From the NCBI GenBank assembly GCA_963578475.1, contig CAUZCL010000001.1:62001-126000 (forward strand): a stretch of DNA of 64,000 nt. The letters run 5' to 3'. The stretch comes from SMYC01 sp963578475. Its GTDB lineage: Bacteria; Acidobacteriota; Vicinamibacteria; Marinacidobacterales; SMYC01. Both the position numbers and the translations under genes were made by a program. Below, piece after piece: positions 42,987 to 53,837 of this stretch (the first letter of the stretch is position 1; each line of letters starts with the position of its first letter). Under the pieces are notes generated by a model. The model was given only the letters and a program-made list of their open reading frames with translations, was not told the DNA's origin and did no database searches.

Positions 42987-45357
42987 GCTCGAGCTCGAAG
43001 GCTTCACCGCTTTTCGCGAGTTCACGGCCGTCGATTTCGCGGGCGCGGACCTCTTCGTTCTCACGGGGCCTACGGGCTCGGGCAAATCGAGCATCATCGA
43101 CGCCATTGGCTTTGCGCTCTACGGAAGCGTCCCACGCTATGCCAACCCGAACCTCGTTCATCCCGTAATCAGCCAGGGAAAGGTCGAGGCGAAAGTGCGC
43201 TTCGACTTCGCAGTCGAAGACAGTCTCTTCACAGCCGTTCGCGTGGTCCGAAAAACACCTCGAGGCGGCGCTACGACGAAGGAAGCGCGGCTCGAATCCA
43301 ATGGACGGCTGCTAGCTGGTACCGCCGACGAGATGACACGGAAGGTAGGTCAGCTTCTCGGTCTCAACTTCGAGCAGTTCACGACGTGTGTCGTGCTGCC
43401 CCAAGGGGAATTCGCGCGCTTTCTTCACGAGAAGCCTGCACAGCGGCAAGATCTTCTCACGAAGCTACTCGGCGTCGACATTTACGAGAAGATGGGCACT
43501 CTCGCGCGTACGCGCGAGGCCGCGTCTCGGCAGCGGAGTCAGGTGTATCAAGAAGAGCTCGGCCAGATCCAAGGATCCAGCCGGGGTGCCATGAAAGCGG
43601 TTGAACGGCGGGTTCGACATCTCGACGCGCTCAAGCGCGCGATCGAGAAGTCGGAGCCAGAGCTCGCTCGTCTCGACGAGATCTCCCAGGCTAAACAAGA
43701 CGACGCCGGGAAACTCGAGACCGAGGCCGAGCTTCTCGAAACGCTTCGCGTTCCGCGCGGGGTCGCCGATCTCGCAGCAAAGCTCGACCAAGCGCGCGCC
43801 AGTCACGAGCGCGCGCGCATGGATCGGGCGAAGGCGGATGACGCGATGACCGCGGCGGAGAGGGCGCGCTCAAATCTTCCCGAAGCGGCGGCCGTGCGGG
43901 CCGCCCTTCGCCTCCATGACCAGCACACCGAGAACAGCGCCGCCCTTCGGAAATCAGAGACGGAGGCCACAAGCCTACGAAAAGATCTCGCGAAAAGGAT
44001 GCGCATCCACACCGAGCGGGAGGCGGCGCTCGCGAAAGCACGCGCCGCTCTCGAGCAGGCACGACGCGATCTCGCCGCCCACGATCTCGCGGCGCACCTC
44101 GAGAAGGGCGAAGCCTGTCCCGTGTGTCAGAGGGTCCTAGAAGCCGAGCCCTCCCTCGTGATGCCCCCCGCACTTTCGAATGCGGAGCGCGACGTCGAGA
44201 AGGCGGACAACGCGCACCGCGCCTCCCAAAAGGCGCTTCGAGAGGTCGAAAAAAGCGGCGCGCGCATGCAAGAGAAGTTTCGGGCGCTCGGCGAGGCGGC
44301 AGCGGCCCTCCAGAAGGAGCTCGCCAAGGTAGCGACGAGAAAAGAGCTCGAGGCCTCATTGAAAGCAGTCGCGGAAGCCGAGGCGAGCCTTGTGAAGGTG
44401 TCCGAGAACACGCGCGCTGCGCGAAAGACGGAGGCGAAAGCTCACACAGCCCTCGATCGCTTCGCCGACGAGGAAGAACGGGCATGGGAGGCATTCGAAA
44501 AAGCCCGCGATAGTCTCGCGACGCTCAGCCCGCCCCGCACGGATCACGAAGACCTCAGTGAGGCCTGGTCGAAGCTTTCCGCTTGGGCACGAGACGACTC
44601 TCCTGGGAAGCGCGCCCTCGCGGCCGAAGCTCAAAAAGAGGCGGAGGGTGCACTGGCCGAGCGCAAGAAGGTCTTCGACGCGCTCGCGGAGCGCGGCGCT
44701 GAGCTCGACGTCGACGTATCCCCTGACCGGCCGCGCGACGGCGTCGTGTCCGAGCTTGCGGCAGCCGAGCAGGAAGCGAAGCTTATGGCGGCGACCCGTG
44801 AGCGCGCGAAGACGCTCGAAACGAAGGTCAGATCAGAGCGGGAGTCAGCTTCGGTGGCGGGAACGCTCGGCCAGCATCTCAAATCAACGGGATTCGAGCG
44901 GTGGCTTCTCGAGGAAGCGTTTCACCGACTCGTCTCGGGCGCCACGAAGATTCTGAACGAACTTTCGAGCGGTCAATATTCTTTCGAGTACGACGACAAG
45001 CTCAATTTCGAGGTCGTCGATCATCGCAACGCGGACGAGCGTCGCTCGGTACGGACGCTGTCGGGCGGCGAGACGTTTCTAGCCTCACTCGCCCTCGCGC
45101 TCACGCTCGCGGACCAAACGGCCGATCTCGCAGCGGAAGGCTCGGCACGCCCGGAGTCGCTCTTTCTCGACGAGGGTTTCGGGACGCTCGACAACGACAC
45201 GCTCGAGATTGTCGCAACCGCCATGGAAGACCTTGGCGCGAAAGGGCGTATCGTCGGCCTAGTCACCCATCAGCAAAGCCTCGCCGACAAAATCGCCGTT
45301 CAGTTTCGTGTCACCAAAGGACCGATCACCGCCACCATCGAGAGAATCTTGACCTGA
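42973..45357 (+). CDS. sbcC: Exonuclease subunit SbcC (Rad50-like ATPase)
   Basis: 794 residues from ATG 42973 inside sbcD. Walker A is GPTGSGKSS near residue 31, the Q-loop region VLPQGEFARFL follows. A long coiled coil carries the zinc hook CPVC near residue 381. The signature LSGGE and Walker B ESLFLDEGFGTLD lie near 695 and 728. It is somewhat shorter than the E. coli protein, as in many phyla. It pairs with SbcD. Intact, translationally coupled. Confidence 0.95.
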   Translation: MRPIKLELEGFTAFREFTAVDFAGADLFVLTGPTGSGKSSIIDAIGFALYGSVPRYANPNLVHPVISQGKVEAKVRFDFAVEDSLFTAVRVVRKTPRGGATTKEARLESNGRLLAGTADEMTRKVGQLLGLNFEQFTTCVVLPQGEFARFLHEKPAQRQDLLTKLLGVDIYEKMGTLARTREAASRQRSQVYQEELGQIQGSSRGAMKAVERRVRHLDALKRAIEKSEPELARLDEISQAKQDDAGKLETEAELLETLRVPRGVADLAAKLDQARASHERARMDRAKADDAMTAAERARSNLPEAAAVRAALRLHDQHTENSAALRKSETEATSLRKDLAKRMRIHTEREAALAKARAALEQARRDLAAHDLAAHLEKGEACPVCQRVLEAEPSLVMPPALSNAERDVEKADNAHRASQKALREVEKSGARMQEKFRALGEAAAALQKELAKVATRKELEASLKAVAEAEASLVKVSENTRAARKTEAKAHTALDRFADEEERAWEAFEKARDSLATLSPPRTDHEDLSEAWSKLSAWARDDSPGKRALAAEAQKEAEGALAERKKVFDALAERGAELDVDVSPDRPRDGVVSELAAAEQEAKLMAATRERAKTLETKVRSERESASVAGTLGQHLKSTGFERWLLEEAFHRLVSGATKILNELSSGQYSFEYDDKLNFEVVDHRNADERRSVRTLSGGETFLASLALALTLADQTADLAAEGSARPESLFLDEGFGTLDNDTLEIVATAMEDLGAKGRIVGLVTHQQSLADKIAVQFRVTKGPITATIERILT

Positions 45358-45641
45358 TGTCTCCGTCTCGTGTACCAAGCGCTCCGGAGCGCAGTTTACT
45401 CGTTGCTCGTAGATTAGTTCATAGGTAATCTTTAATTGATGTAGCACTGTCATGCTTGGGTCGACGCGCCGTATAAGATACTGCAATATTTCCACTTACA
45501 CGCGCTGATTTCTGTGGGGCAAATCCGACGTTTCGAATCACAGAATACCAGGTGCCATCTGTGGAATACTGCCCTCCCGGCTAGAGTTCCCCTCAGACAG
45601 GCCGTTCCCCAAGAGGCTTCGTTCCCAAAGACCGAACGCTT

Positions 45642-45760
45642 GTGGGCTGGCTTTTGAATCAAGTAAAACTACCCGGATTCGAACAACTTCACAGCGCTCT
45701 CACCGAGGCCTATGGCGATCGCTACGAGATCGTCGCGAAGCTCGGAGCGGGGGCGTCAGG
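45642..45760 (+). pseudogene. N-terminal stub of a Ser/Thr kinase
   Basis: FEQLHSALTEAYGDRYEIVA then KLGAGASG looks like the start of a Hanks-type kinase, cut within the glycine-rich loop at about 45760. The 284 bases before it (45358-45641) are lower in GC and hold no gene I can see; they may include its promoter. Confidence 0.5.
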
Positions 45761-46223
45761 ATCGTCCGCGCTCGCGAGCGTGGCATCCCGAGCGACGCCA
45801 CGTCCGCGCGTGCGAGCCGCTCGGGTCGCGGAAAGGTCCGGGACAAACGTCCCACGGGCTCGAAAAGCTCCTCGCCGTAGCGCTCCGTTAGCTTCCCCAC
45901 AAGCCGTCGCGCAGCGGCAACGGTGATTTGGTGCCCGAGCACGGCGCGGACCGCGAGCTCGAGGCCGTCCCATGCGCCTGGCACGCGGAGTCCCGGACGC
46001 TTCGCAACGAGCGGCGCCAAAGCCCTATCGCGGGAAAGATGACGGCCAATGAGCTCGACATCGGCGTCGAGGTCCAAGAGACGTTTGAGTCGCACTATCG
46101 ACGTCATCGCACGGACGTCATCGTGCTGAGAACAGCCGTGTCGAACCGCCCGTCGAATCTCGCGTCGCGCGCTTTGAGTGCTTGATAGCACCGTTCGGTA
46201 TCGAGCTTGCCGGCGTCATCCAT
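45760..46223 (-). pseudogene. Ada-AlkA bifunctional repair protein, internally deleted and truncated
   Basis: From ATG 46223: LDTERCYQALKARDARFDGRF is the start of the Ada methyl-acceptor domain (without the Cys site). At about 46115 it jumps to VRAMTSIVRLKRLLDLDADV, the AlkA part, with AVRAVLGHQITVAAARRLV, and ends near 45760 before the catalytic HhH region. Ada Cys domain, AraC HTH and the catalytic Asp are all gone. It would have been an alkylation-damage sensor fused to AlkA. Confidence 0.72.
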
Positions 46224-46271
46224 ACGCCTATTATGCCCACGCCGAGCTCAAACACTAGCCGTTTTCGGACA

Positions 46272-48815
46272 TTACTGAGAGTTCGCCTCTTCCGCGAATT
46301 TGCGGTAAATCGCGCGCGCTTCGTCGAACTGGGCGTAGACGTGATCTTTCTCTTTCTGCGACCGCCAGCCGGGCTCGGCATTGGCCATGTCTTGTAGCTT
46401 GTCGATCCATGAAAGCGAATATTCAGCGGCTGCGCGGCTGCGCACCGGCGCGCCGCCAACCGTGACCCAGATCGGATTCGTGAACCCTTGAGCCCAACGC
46501 GCGTCGAGCAGCGAGCGCTCGTTCGGGGCGCCATCGGCGCGCAAGTGATACCAGCCGCTCTTCGTGACGGTCACGATCTTCTCGAGCGTCGCGGCCATCC
46601 GATCCCCTTCGAGCGAAATTTTCTCAACCACCTCTCCGTTGAAAATAACCCGCACACTCGAAAGCGGCGTGATGGAGCGGACCCGCGCCACGAGCGTGAC
46701 CGAGCCCCCGCCCGCGGGAAGCTCGATGGTCTCCCCAGGAAGGGCGCCGTTCGCGGTGAGCTCCACGAGCGGACCCGTCGATACGAAAGCGCGTCCTTCA
46801 CGAAGACCGGCAAACCACGCTTCCATGTCGAGGCCCCGAGCTCCCGTGTAGACATAAGTGCGCACCGAGCCGACGAGCTTGCTGAGATGCAAATTGCTGA
46901 TCGAGTCCTCGCCACCAACGGCTGTCACCGCGAGCCCGTTATTCCACGCGGCATAGACAGGGTAAAAACTTGCTTCGCCCGCATTCGACCACTCGACCGC
47001 ATCGGTCGTGCCGAGAGCGGCGTCGACCATGAAGCCTTTGGCGCCGCCGAGACTTCCTTCGAGCGGATCCGAATCGCCGAAGAACGCGTGCACATAGCCG
47101 ACCGTGGCGCCTTGCTTGCGCGCTTTGCGAAACATGTCCGTGTTGCTCGGATAAAGACTCTCGATCGCGGTGCCTTCATAGCCCGTCGTGAATGGCGAGA
47201 TGAGATGATCCTTCATCCCGAACATAAAAACATGGCCGTAAAACGGAGGCCGATATTCCTGCCCGACGACGAGCAAACGCTCGGGTGTCGAGACAGGATG
47301 CGGTCCGCCGCTCTTCACGAAGAACTGATAGTCGAGAATGCGGTTATCCTTGTTCGCGATTTGCTCGTTGACCATGTCCTGGTCCTCAGCTTCGGACATC
47401 ATCATCAAGTTCTCGAGCGTGTTGTGAAGGTTCCCCGCATAGTTCATGTGTACGTGCGTCGAGCCGGAATACCAGCCCTTTTCGGCCATGTCCGTCAACC
47501 GCTCGAGATCGACGGTGAGTGTCGTTACCTCTCCGGCTTCCACGTCGACTTCGACGACCTTCGGCCAGAACTCGAAGCCTTTTACGACCGAGAGGCTCGT
47601 TATCCCGACCGGAAGCTGCATGGTGAACTGGCCGGCAGCATGGAACATGGGATCGCCCATGCCGCTCCTGCGCGCATAGGCATCGGCTGGCGCATAGAAC
47701 TTGCCGTCTGAAGCGGTCAGATGGATGCGCGTTCCCGTGACTTCGCCCGTATGGCCGTCGCGCGTGGCAACCGACAAGATCCCCATCGGGCGCTTCCACC
47801 GACGATCGGTGATGTGCACCGTCTTGCGCTCACCGCCATAGGTCTCGAGAAGTGCAAGTTGAGGCAAGCCCTCCTCGTTCGAGATATATGCTATCCACTC
47901 GCCATCTGGAGACCATCGCGGATGAAACGCGTCGTGACTGAAAAACGTCATCTTGTAAGGCTCGCCGCCGACGGTGGGCTGCACGTAGAGATTTGTGAAC
48001 TGATCGGCGGTGCCTCCGGTTGACGCATAGATGAAGCGCTTGCCGTCAATGGACACATCCGGCTGCGCACGATAAAGGGTCTGCTCTCTCAGAACCGTCT
48101 GCGCTTCTTCGATCCCGTTCGGCGCGACCGGTAGCCGCACTACGTTCCCCGAGCCGAGAGGCACGTCGCGGTTCGTGACGATCAATAGCTCGCGACCGTC
48201 GGTAAGCCAGGACGGGCTGATATGCATGTCCCACTCGCCGAAATAGAGACGGCTGTTTCCGTAATTGTTGTCTTTGCTGAGCGCTATCGGCTTGCCTGTA
48301 AACTGCCCGTTCGCGATCGAACGGACGTAGACGTTGAAATAGCCGTTCGGCTGTGTCGAGACATAAGCGACGCGGGTGCCGTCCGGTGAAAAGACAGGAT
48401 CGGTATAGATGAACGCATCGTCGGTCAGGCGACGGGACTCGCCGCTCTCGACGTTCAAGATCTCGAGCTGGATGGTCGTCCCGCCATCGTCCGCGGTGTA
48501 GATGATCCACCTGGCGTCGGGCGACCAGTCGGGGGACGAGTGATACTTTTCGTTGTAGGTCAGCTCGTGGGCGATGCCAGTCTCGGGATCCACTTTCCAG
48601 ATCGAGCCGCTCATCGCGACCGCGATCCACTTGCCGTTGGGCGACCAGTCAGGGGCCCAGGGGGTCGAGCTCGGCGCCGGCGGGAAGTAGAAATTGTGCA
48701 TGTAGTTTCCGCCATGCTTCGACGACGGGTAGGCGTCCGTGGGCTGCGCGGAAGCCGGAAAACTACCGCCAAACGAGACGAGGAAGGTGGTGAGCGCGAG
48801 CGCGGTTCTCTTCAT
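46272..48815 (-). CDS. TolB-like beta-propeller fused to a CehA/McbA metallohydrolase domain
   Basis: 847 residues from ATG 48815 (signal MKRTALALTTFLVSFGG). Residues 30-360 carry WD40/TolB-like blades (PDWSPNGKWIAVAMSG, PVFSPDGTRVAYVST, PRWSPDGEWIAYIS). From about 440 a PHP-like CehA/McbA domain begins with WYSGSTHVHMNYAG (H-x-H), followed by HAFFGDSDP and AVGGEDSISN; CehA was first found as carbaryl hydrolase, yet most members have unknown substrates. A beta domain closes the protein. It is exported and intact. Confidence 0.87.
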   Translation of the reverse strand: MKRTALALTTFLVSFGGSFPASAQPTDAYPSSKHGGNYMHNFYFPPAPSSTPWAPDWSPNGKWIAVAMSGSIWKVDPETGIAHELTYNEKYHSSPDWSPDARWIIYTADDGGTTIQLEILNVESGESRRLTDDAFIYTDPVFSPDGTRVAYVSTQPNGYFNVYVRSIANGQFTGKPIALSKDNNYGNSRLYFGEWDMHISPSWLTDGRELLIVTNRDVPLGSGNVVRLPVAPNGIEEAQTVLREQTLYRAQPDVSIDGKRFIYASTGGTADQFTNLYVQPTVGGEPYKMTFFSHDAFHPRWSPDGEWIAYISNEEGLPQLALLETYGGERKTVHITDRRWKRPMGILSVATRDGHTGEVTGTRIHLTASDGKFYAPADAYARRSGMGDPMFHAAGQFTMQLPVGITSLSVVKGFEFWPKVVEVDVEAGEVTTLTVDLERLTDMAEKGWYSGSTHVHMNYAGNLHNTLENLMMMSEAEDQDMVNEQIANKDNRILDYQFFVKSGGPHPVSTPERLLVVGQEYRPPFYGHVFMFGMKDHLISPFTTGYEGTAIESLYPSNTDMFRKARKQGATVGYVHAFFGDSDPLEGSLGGAKGFMVDAALGTTDAVEWSNAGEASFYPVYAAWNNGLAVTAVGGEDSISNLHLSKLVGSVRTYVYTGARGLDMEAWFAGLREGRAFVSTGPLVELTANGALPGETIELPAGGGSVTLVARVRSITPLSSVRVIFNGEVVEKISLEGDRMAATLEKIVTVTKSGWYHLRADGAPNERSLLDARWAQGFTNPIWVTVGGAPVRSRAAAEYSLSWIDKLQDMANAEPGWRSQKEKDHVYAQFDEARAIYRKFAEEANSQ

Positions 48816-49300
48816 GGGAAAGCCCCCTTTGTAGGCCACCTTTATGGCACAACTCGTGCCGGCAAGTCGAGAAGGACGGAGGAGCTAGTCCCCGAACCCG
48901 CTAGCGGTCAGAAACGAGGATTTTGTTCACACTTTCGAACCTCGTCCGACGCCGCAACGAAAGGAGATAGCGACAGAGCCACAGAGCCACAGAGCCACAG
49001 AGGCACAGAGGCACAGAGAAAGCGCGAGTGAGCGAAGAGCATTCGGCGGGCGCTATAGTTACCTCTGGGTTCGACGCTAGACAGCTCCATCCCGGTGGAC
49101 GTTGACGTCGAGAGCTTCCTGGAACATCTCGTTGAACCCAGCAGAAATGGCAAGTGTTTTCGGCACTATGCCTGGACATGCGTGATCGGCTCTGCACTCT
49201 GTCTGGACGCAGTAACTTAAAGTACTGCTTGAGGTCTCGAGAAGGTGCCAGAGGATGGCCAGAGGGCAGCGGACTCGGACCAAAGCGTGGCACCGGTACG
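48816..49300. other. Intergenic stretch with repeat and scraps
   Basis: It holds the csp-unrelated tandem repeat (48973-49019). On the minus strand, ISAGFNEMFQEALDVNVHRD ends at 49080 and could be the C-terminus of a lost protein. From 49150 on the sequence turns toward the kinase on the plus strand. No complete gene. Confidence 0.4.
48973..49019. repeat. Tandem 9-base repeat (ACAGAGCC-type)
   Basis: About five copies of a CACAGAGSC unit in a row, drifting from CACAGAGCC to CACAGAGGC. Similar runs occur between genes in Acidobacteria and Planctomycetes. It lies in the 48816-49300 space. Confidence 0.75.
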
Positions 49301-50446
49301 GTCCGGCCACAACCCGACCATCACTTCGGAGTTCGCCTGGACTCGCTGCTCAGCATTGGTGGTCCCGACTTGCAGGGCGGGGGCGGTTCGTTGATCGAAG
49401 ACATCGCGTCGCCGGCGGAGATGAGCTTCTTTCCACCACCTTCGGACGACGCCGAATCACGACTCTCGATCAACCTCTACCATGCCTCCTTCCAGCCTGT
49501 GGGGCTCGCAGGGTGGGGAGTTCTGGTATCGCAGCCCGCCGCAGAGCTTCACCAACAGTTCATGCCGACAGCCTACCTGATCATCGGAATGTGTTGCACG
49601 CTGGTCATGTTCCTGTTTCTGACGGTGAAGCAGTTCACCCAGCGGATCTCGGAGCCATTCCGCGCGGCGGCCGGAGCCGCTCGCCAAATCACCAATGGCA
49701 ACCCTCCGAGGGTGGGAGCGCTGAAAGCGCTTGCCGATTCCGAGCTCACCGAGGTAATGGATCTCTCCGACTCACTCGGCCGCATGGAAGAAGCGCTGGT
49801 CCAGAAGGACCATCGAAACCAGGAACGCCAGGACGACCTTCAGCAACAGCTGCTCCAAGCGCAGAAGACGGAGGCGATCGGCCGTCTCGCTGGTGGCGTC
49901 GCTCACGACTTCAACAACACGCTGACGCCCATCCTGGCCTATGCAGAGATCGGACTCCAGACTATCGAAGACAAGGAAGCCCGCGACTGCTTCGAGCAGA
50001 TCAGCGAGGCCGCAAGCCGAGCCAAGGACGTCACCATGCAGCTCCTCGCCTTCGGACGGAAGCAGGTGCTCGCTATCTCGGTTCCATGAGCGTGACCGAA
50101 GAGCTGCGAAAGTCCGAGAAACTTCTTCGCCTGCTCCTCCGCGAGAACGTCAGGTTGGACATCCAGCTGACCGACGACCCCGCCATGGTGCTCGCGGACG
50201 CGAGCCAGCTTCACTTGATCTGGGTGAACCTCGCCGTCAACGCGCAGGATGCCATGCCGCAGGGAGGCGTGCTCACCATTCGAGTCGAGCCCGTCGACCG
50301 CACACCGACAGGCCCGTATTGTTCGTCTCCGGCTACAGCCACGACGTTCTTGCGGAAACCGGCTTGCCGGACCGCAACTCCTCATGAAGCCGTTCCGACC
50401 CCGTGAGGTCACGGACAAGATCCGCGAGATTCTAGGTCGGAAGTGA
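49300..50446 (+). pseudogene. Hybrid sensor histidine kinase, multiply broken
   Basis: A sensor part (HHFGVRLDSLLSIGG) and membrane segment YLIIGMCCTLVMFLFLTV are followed by a HAMP region and the H box RLAGGVAHDFNNTLTPI, with the phospho-acceptor His. The first frame stops at 50089. MSVTEELRKSEKLLRLLLRE continues with the N box (WVNLAVNAQDAMPQGG). Then the G boxes and receiver start are missing, and only VLFVSGYSHDVLAETGL and LMKPFRPREVTDKIREIL remain from the receiver domain, in two more frames. The 5' end is also lost. It cannot work as given. Confidence 0.78.
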
Positions 50447-50511
50447 GAGCCTTGATCGGGCCTTAGTTTCAGGGCAATCGCGGCCGCGAACGTCTAGACC
50501 CGCGATCGTCG

Positions 50512-53130
50512 TCACGGGGTATGTGTGGCTTCCATCACCGTATAGATTTTCTCGTAGCCAGAATCCGGGTCCGTGACACGCACGGTGTAGACGCCACCCT
50601 CGAAAACTCTCGGCTCGAAAGAGCGCCCTTTTATTCGATAGGTGTAGAGGACCTCGCCGCTCGCATCCGCGGCGACTTGGATCACGGGATCATCCATCTC
50701 GGTCTCAATCGTGTCGAGCCGCCACCCCTCGGCTGGAAAGCCGTTGGCAAGTTGATCGACGGTGATCGGCCATCCCGGATAGGGCGCAGCGTTGGGTTCC
50801 GAGGGATCCACCCAGCGCGGCCAATTGGCGCACGTGATCTTGCGTGTGTCGCGATCGAGAGTCACGATCCCGTAGCCGGGAGCCCGGTGATGGATGGCCG
50901 TCGGCTCGACGCCGTTGGCGGTGGGATTCGACACGGCATGTACGGTCATCTTGTTTCCGAATCCGTCGAGATAGTCGCCGGTGTAGCGGGGTGTGCCGTC
51001 CCGATGATTCCCCCCGGGCTCCGGAGGGAACCAACGCCGCGGCCAAATGTTCGAGACTGAGGGCACGCAGAGTGCCCAGCCCGCGTCCCCGAAAGTGTCG
51101 ATGCCGTACTGGATGGTGCTACCGAGATGCTGGTCGCCGGCGATGTGAAACGCGAATCCTTTCCGCATTGCTCGGAGCGCTTTGTTGCGTCTGGACTGGG
51201 GCCACCCGTTCGAGTCGTGGTCCTGGACGGGAAGCTCACCTTCGGCGTACTCACCGGGCGCCATGACTTTTAACGTCGGCGTGACGGCTGCGGAGAGCGT
51301 ACCGCGCGGCAGGGTGGCAACGTTTGCGAAGATCGTCTGCGAGATCACCGCCTTCATCCATGTACCGCCGCTCCAATCTGCGGCCCAATCATCGAGAAAC
51401 TCGAGCTGTCTTTCACCAAGAAGCCGCGCTCCTGTCACGTCGCCATCGCGGGCCGCGTTGTAGGTCGGGCTCTGCGGCCAACCGTTCACGATGCCGGCCC
51501 CGGGGAGCACCACTTTAGGCGCGGATTTCCATTTTCTGTCCTCGACGATCGCGAAGCTCACGCCTCCATAGAGAAGCGACGTATAGTAAACGCCGATACC
51601 TTGCTCGACCGGCGTCGGATCGTAGGGGGCCGGCATGTTGCTCGTCTGCGTTCTCTCGACGGCTTTCACGAACCGCGCCGGCATGACGTAACCCCCGGAA
51701 TCTTGTCCTGTCTGGCCCGACCCCTCGGCTCGCTTGCCGCCGGCGCCCCATACGTTGCCGTGATAGACGTCGTGATCGTCCGGGAGCGCCACGGCGGGGA
51801 TGTCTTTCAGAAGCTCCTGGTACTCCCAGCCAAAGAGGTACCATTTCCGGAGGTAGTCGAGAATCGCTGTCTCGACGGGCTCCTCCTGAATCCCGTACTC
51901 ACCGACGCGCTCGTAAATGTTGTCGCCCGTATAGGCGAGAAAATCCGGCTCGAAGTGCCGGACGTGCTCGACGATGTCGGCATGCGGGAACCCTACGTCG
52001 TTATTGCCCGTGAACGCGGCGATGACGATTCGCTTCTTGTCGATCGGGTCCAACCGGATCGTTCCCTCGTAGACATGCGATCGCGTTGCCATGTCGTAGC
52101 GCACACGGTACGGTGTGTCCCCGCTAGCGTCCCAGTCGGTAACGCGAAACCGTGCCGTGCGGGCGTCGGGGTCGATGGTCGTCTCTGCCACGCGAGTCCA
52201 CGTGCCGCCATCCTCCGTGTCAGTCTCAATCTCAATCTCGAGAGAAACTTCGCGCGGTCCATTGCCTATCGGCGCCATCTGGGCAGTGAGGTTAACCACG
52301 TTGCGGCTAAGTGTATGCATCGTAAACAGAATCGGTCCGAATGCCCTCTCCTCATGGGCCACGATCTTGGAGCCCGAGACCTTCCAGTCGCGGAACCAGA
52401 ACCGTACGGTCCCGCCGCGGTCCGGTCCGGGCTTCCCCTGCCATCCCGTTTCTCGGATCTCCCGCGAGGTTATCGGGGTCCTCCGTGACTTCTCCCGAGC
52501 TCGAGACCAAAGCGAGGCCGCCTTCGAGCCACTCGGGCGGGATGTCGCTTCGGGACATGCGGGCGAGTAATGCGCCGCTTGCATCAAGAGCTTCGAGCGT
52601 GGCCTGGTAGCTCGATCCATCGGGCTCGGCGTGGAACCTGAGCTTGAGCTCCGAAAAGGTTCCTGCCACTCGGGCCGCGTCTGCCTCAAGACGGCCGATG
52701 AAAAGACGCCCGTCGGTCAAAAGGCCCACGTTCAAGTCATTGCCGCGCACGGCGCTGTCGCGGTAGTCATCGAACTGTCCGCGGATGCCGACCCTGAAGC
52801 CCGAGAATCCTTCCCCGAGTCCAACAGCGTCAATGTCCTCCTCGAGCCGGCCAAGTTTCACGCTCGTCCGGAAATCGCCCGGGGCCGCTCCGAGCTCTCG
52901 GGTCAGGAGAAAACGTTTCGGTCGCCTCCAGCAACGATGTTCTCGATGCGGCCGTTCGCGAGGCGCCAATCCTGCATCGGGTTGGCCCAATATTCCGGCC
53001 CGATCCAAACGCGCTCAGCTTCATCCGTCCACCCGCTTTCAAAGCCCGAATCAACCCCCTGTGAGCAGGCAGCGGTCCACAAGAGAATAGAGAAACGGAT
53101 CCATCCAAAACGTCCAGATTTCTTCTTCAC
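50512..53130 (-). pseudogene. PhoD-like phosphodiesterase/alkaline phosphatase, two frameshifts
   Basis: From GTG 53130: lipoprotein-type signal LLWTAACSQG, a beta-rich N-domain, then the PhoD-like phosphatase core with AYTGDNIYE, ALPDDHDVYHG and FHIAGDQHLGS. The C-terminal TVRVTDPDSGYEKIYTV follows. Breaks are at a T4 run near 52916 (five T gives NVFLLTREL) and a G4 run near 52448 (three G gives MAGKPGPDRG). About 870 residues if joined. It would cleave phosphodiester or phosphate monoester bonds outside the cell. Confidence 0.82.
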
Positions 53131-53273
53131 GTAGCATCCTCGAGAAATGACGAAAGTCTATTCCTCGCCGGGCCGGTTTACCAGCGAAGTACCCGATGCG
53201 GCCGAGCGGGTGCGCAGGCAATTTTGCATAATTTAGTAGCTCTCGTTACTCACGCCATGTTAGGGTCGAGCTC

Positions 53274-53783
53274 GTGAGCGCTCAACCGAAGCGGGACCTC
53301 CTCGCGGAGCTTTCGCTTTCGTCTGCGCGCTGGACCCGCATCTGGGGCGTGCCGGAGCTCGAACGCCGCAGCTCCATCGAGTGGAGCCGGCGGATGACCC
53401 GCAGTCTTGGCGTTTGCTACCCGCGCCGAGGCACGGTGCGTGTCGCCGCCTATCTCCAAAAGGCGGAGCGGCCGTTCGTCGAAGAAGTGCTCTGCCACGA
53501 GATGGCCCATCTCGCCGCGCGGGAGCTTTACGGAGACAGGATCCGTCCCCACGGCCGCGAGTGGAAACGCTTGATGCAAGCCGTCGGCTATGCCCCTCGA
53601 ACGCGACTGGTGGTGCCGGCCGGTTTGCAGCCAATGCCCAGGAGGAGGAAACGGCGCAGCTTTGTGCTTTACTTCCATCGTTGCCAGGTGTGCCAGCTCA
53701 TCCGCGTCACACGCGGACCGATAGCGCCGAGCGGCTGCCGCGCCTGCGGCCATGGCGTTCTCACGCTCATCCGGAGACTGTGA
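53274..53783 (+). CDS. SprT-like zinc protease
   Basis: 169 residues from GTG 53274. The metalloprotease motif CHEMAHLAARELYG gives HExxH, with a third ligand likely in the PHGREWKRLM region. The C-terminal zinc ribbon has HRCQVCQ and SGCRACGHG. SprT/Spartan-like proteins degrade proteins cross-linked to DNA in eukaryotes; the bacterial role is little known. Intact. Confidence 0.85.
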   Translation: MSAQPKRDLLAELSLSSARWTRIWGVPELERRSSIEWSRRMTRSLGVCYPRRGTVRVAAYLQKAERPFVEEVLCHEMAHLAARELYGDRIRPHGREWKRLMQAVGYAPRTRLVVPAGLQPMPRRRKRRSFVLYFHRCQVCQLIRVTRGPIAPSGCRACGHGVLTLIRRL

Positions 53784-53837
53784 GCGGGGCGCGCTAGACC
53801 GGACCCGGCACTCTCGCCGACGTGGAACCTTCAGTCC

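Noticed and set aside
46488..47711. 407-codon open frame on the plus strand
   Set aside because: Antisense to the CehA-type gene, which has clear domains and a signal peptide.
48973..49019. Possible CRISPR array
   Set aside because: The 9-base units are contiguous with no spacers.
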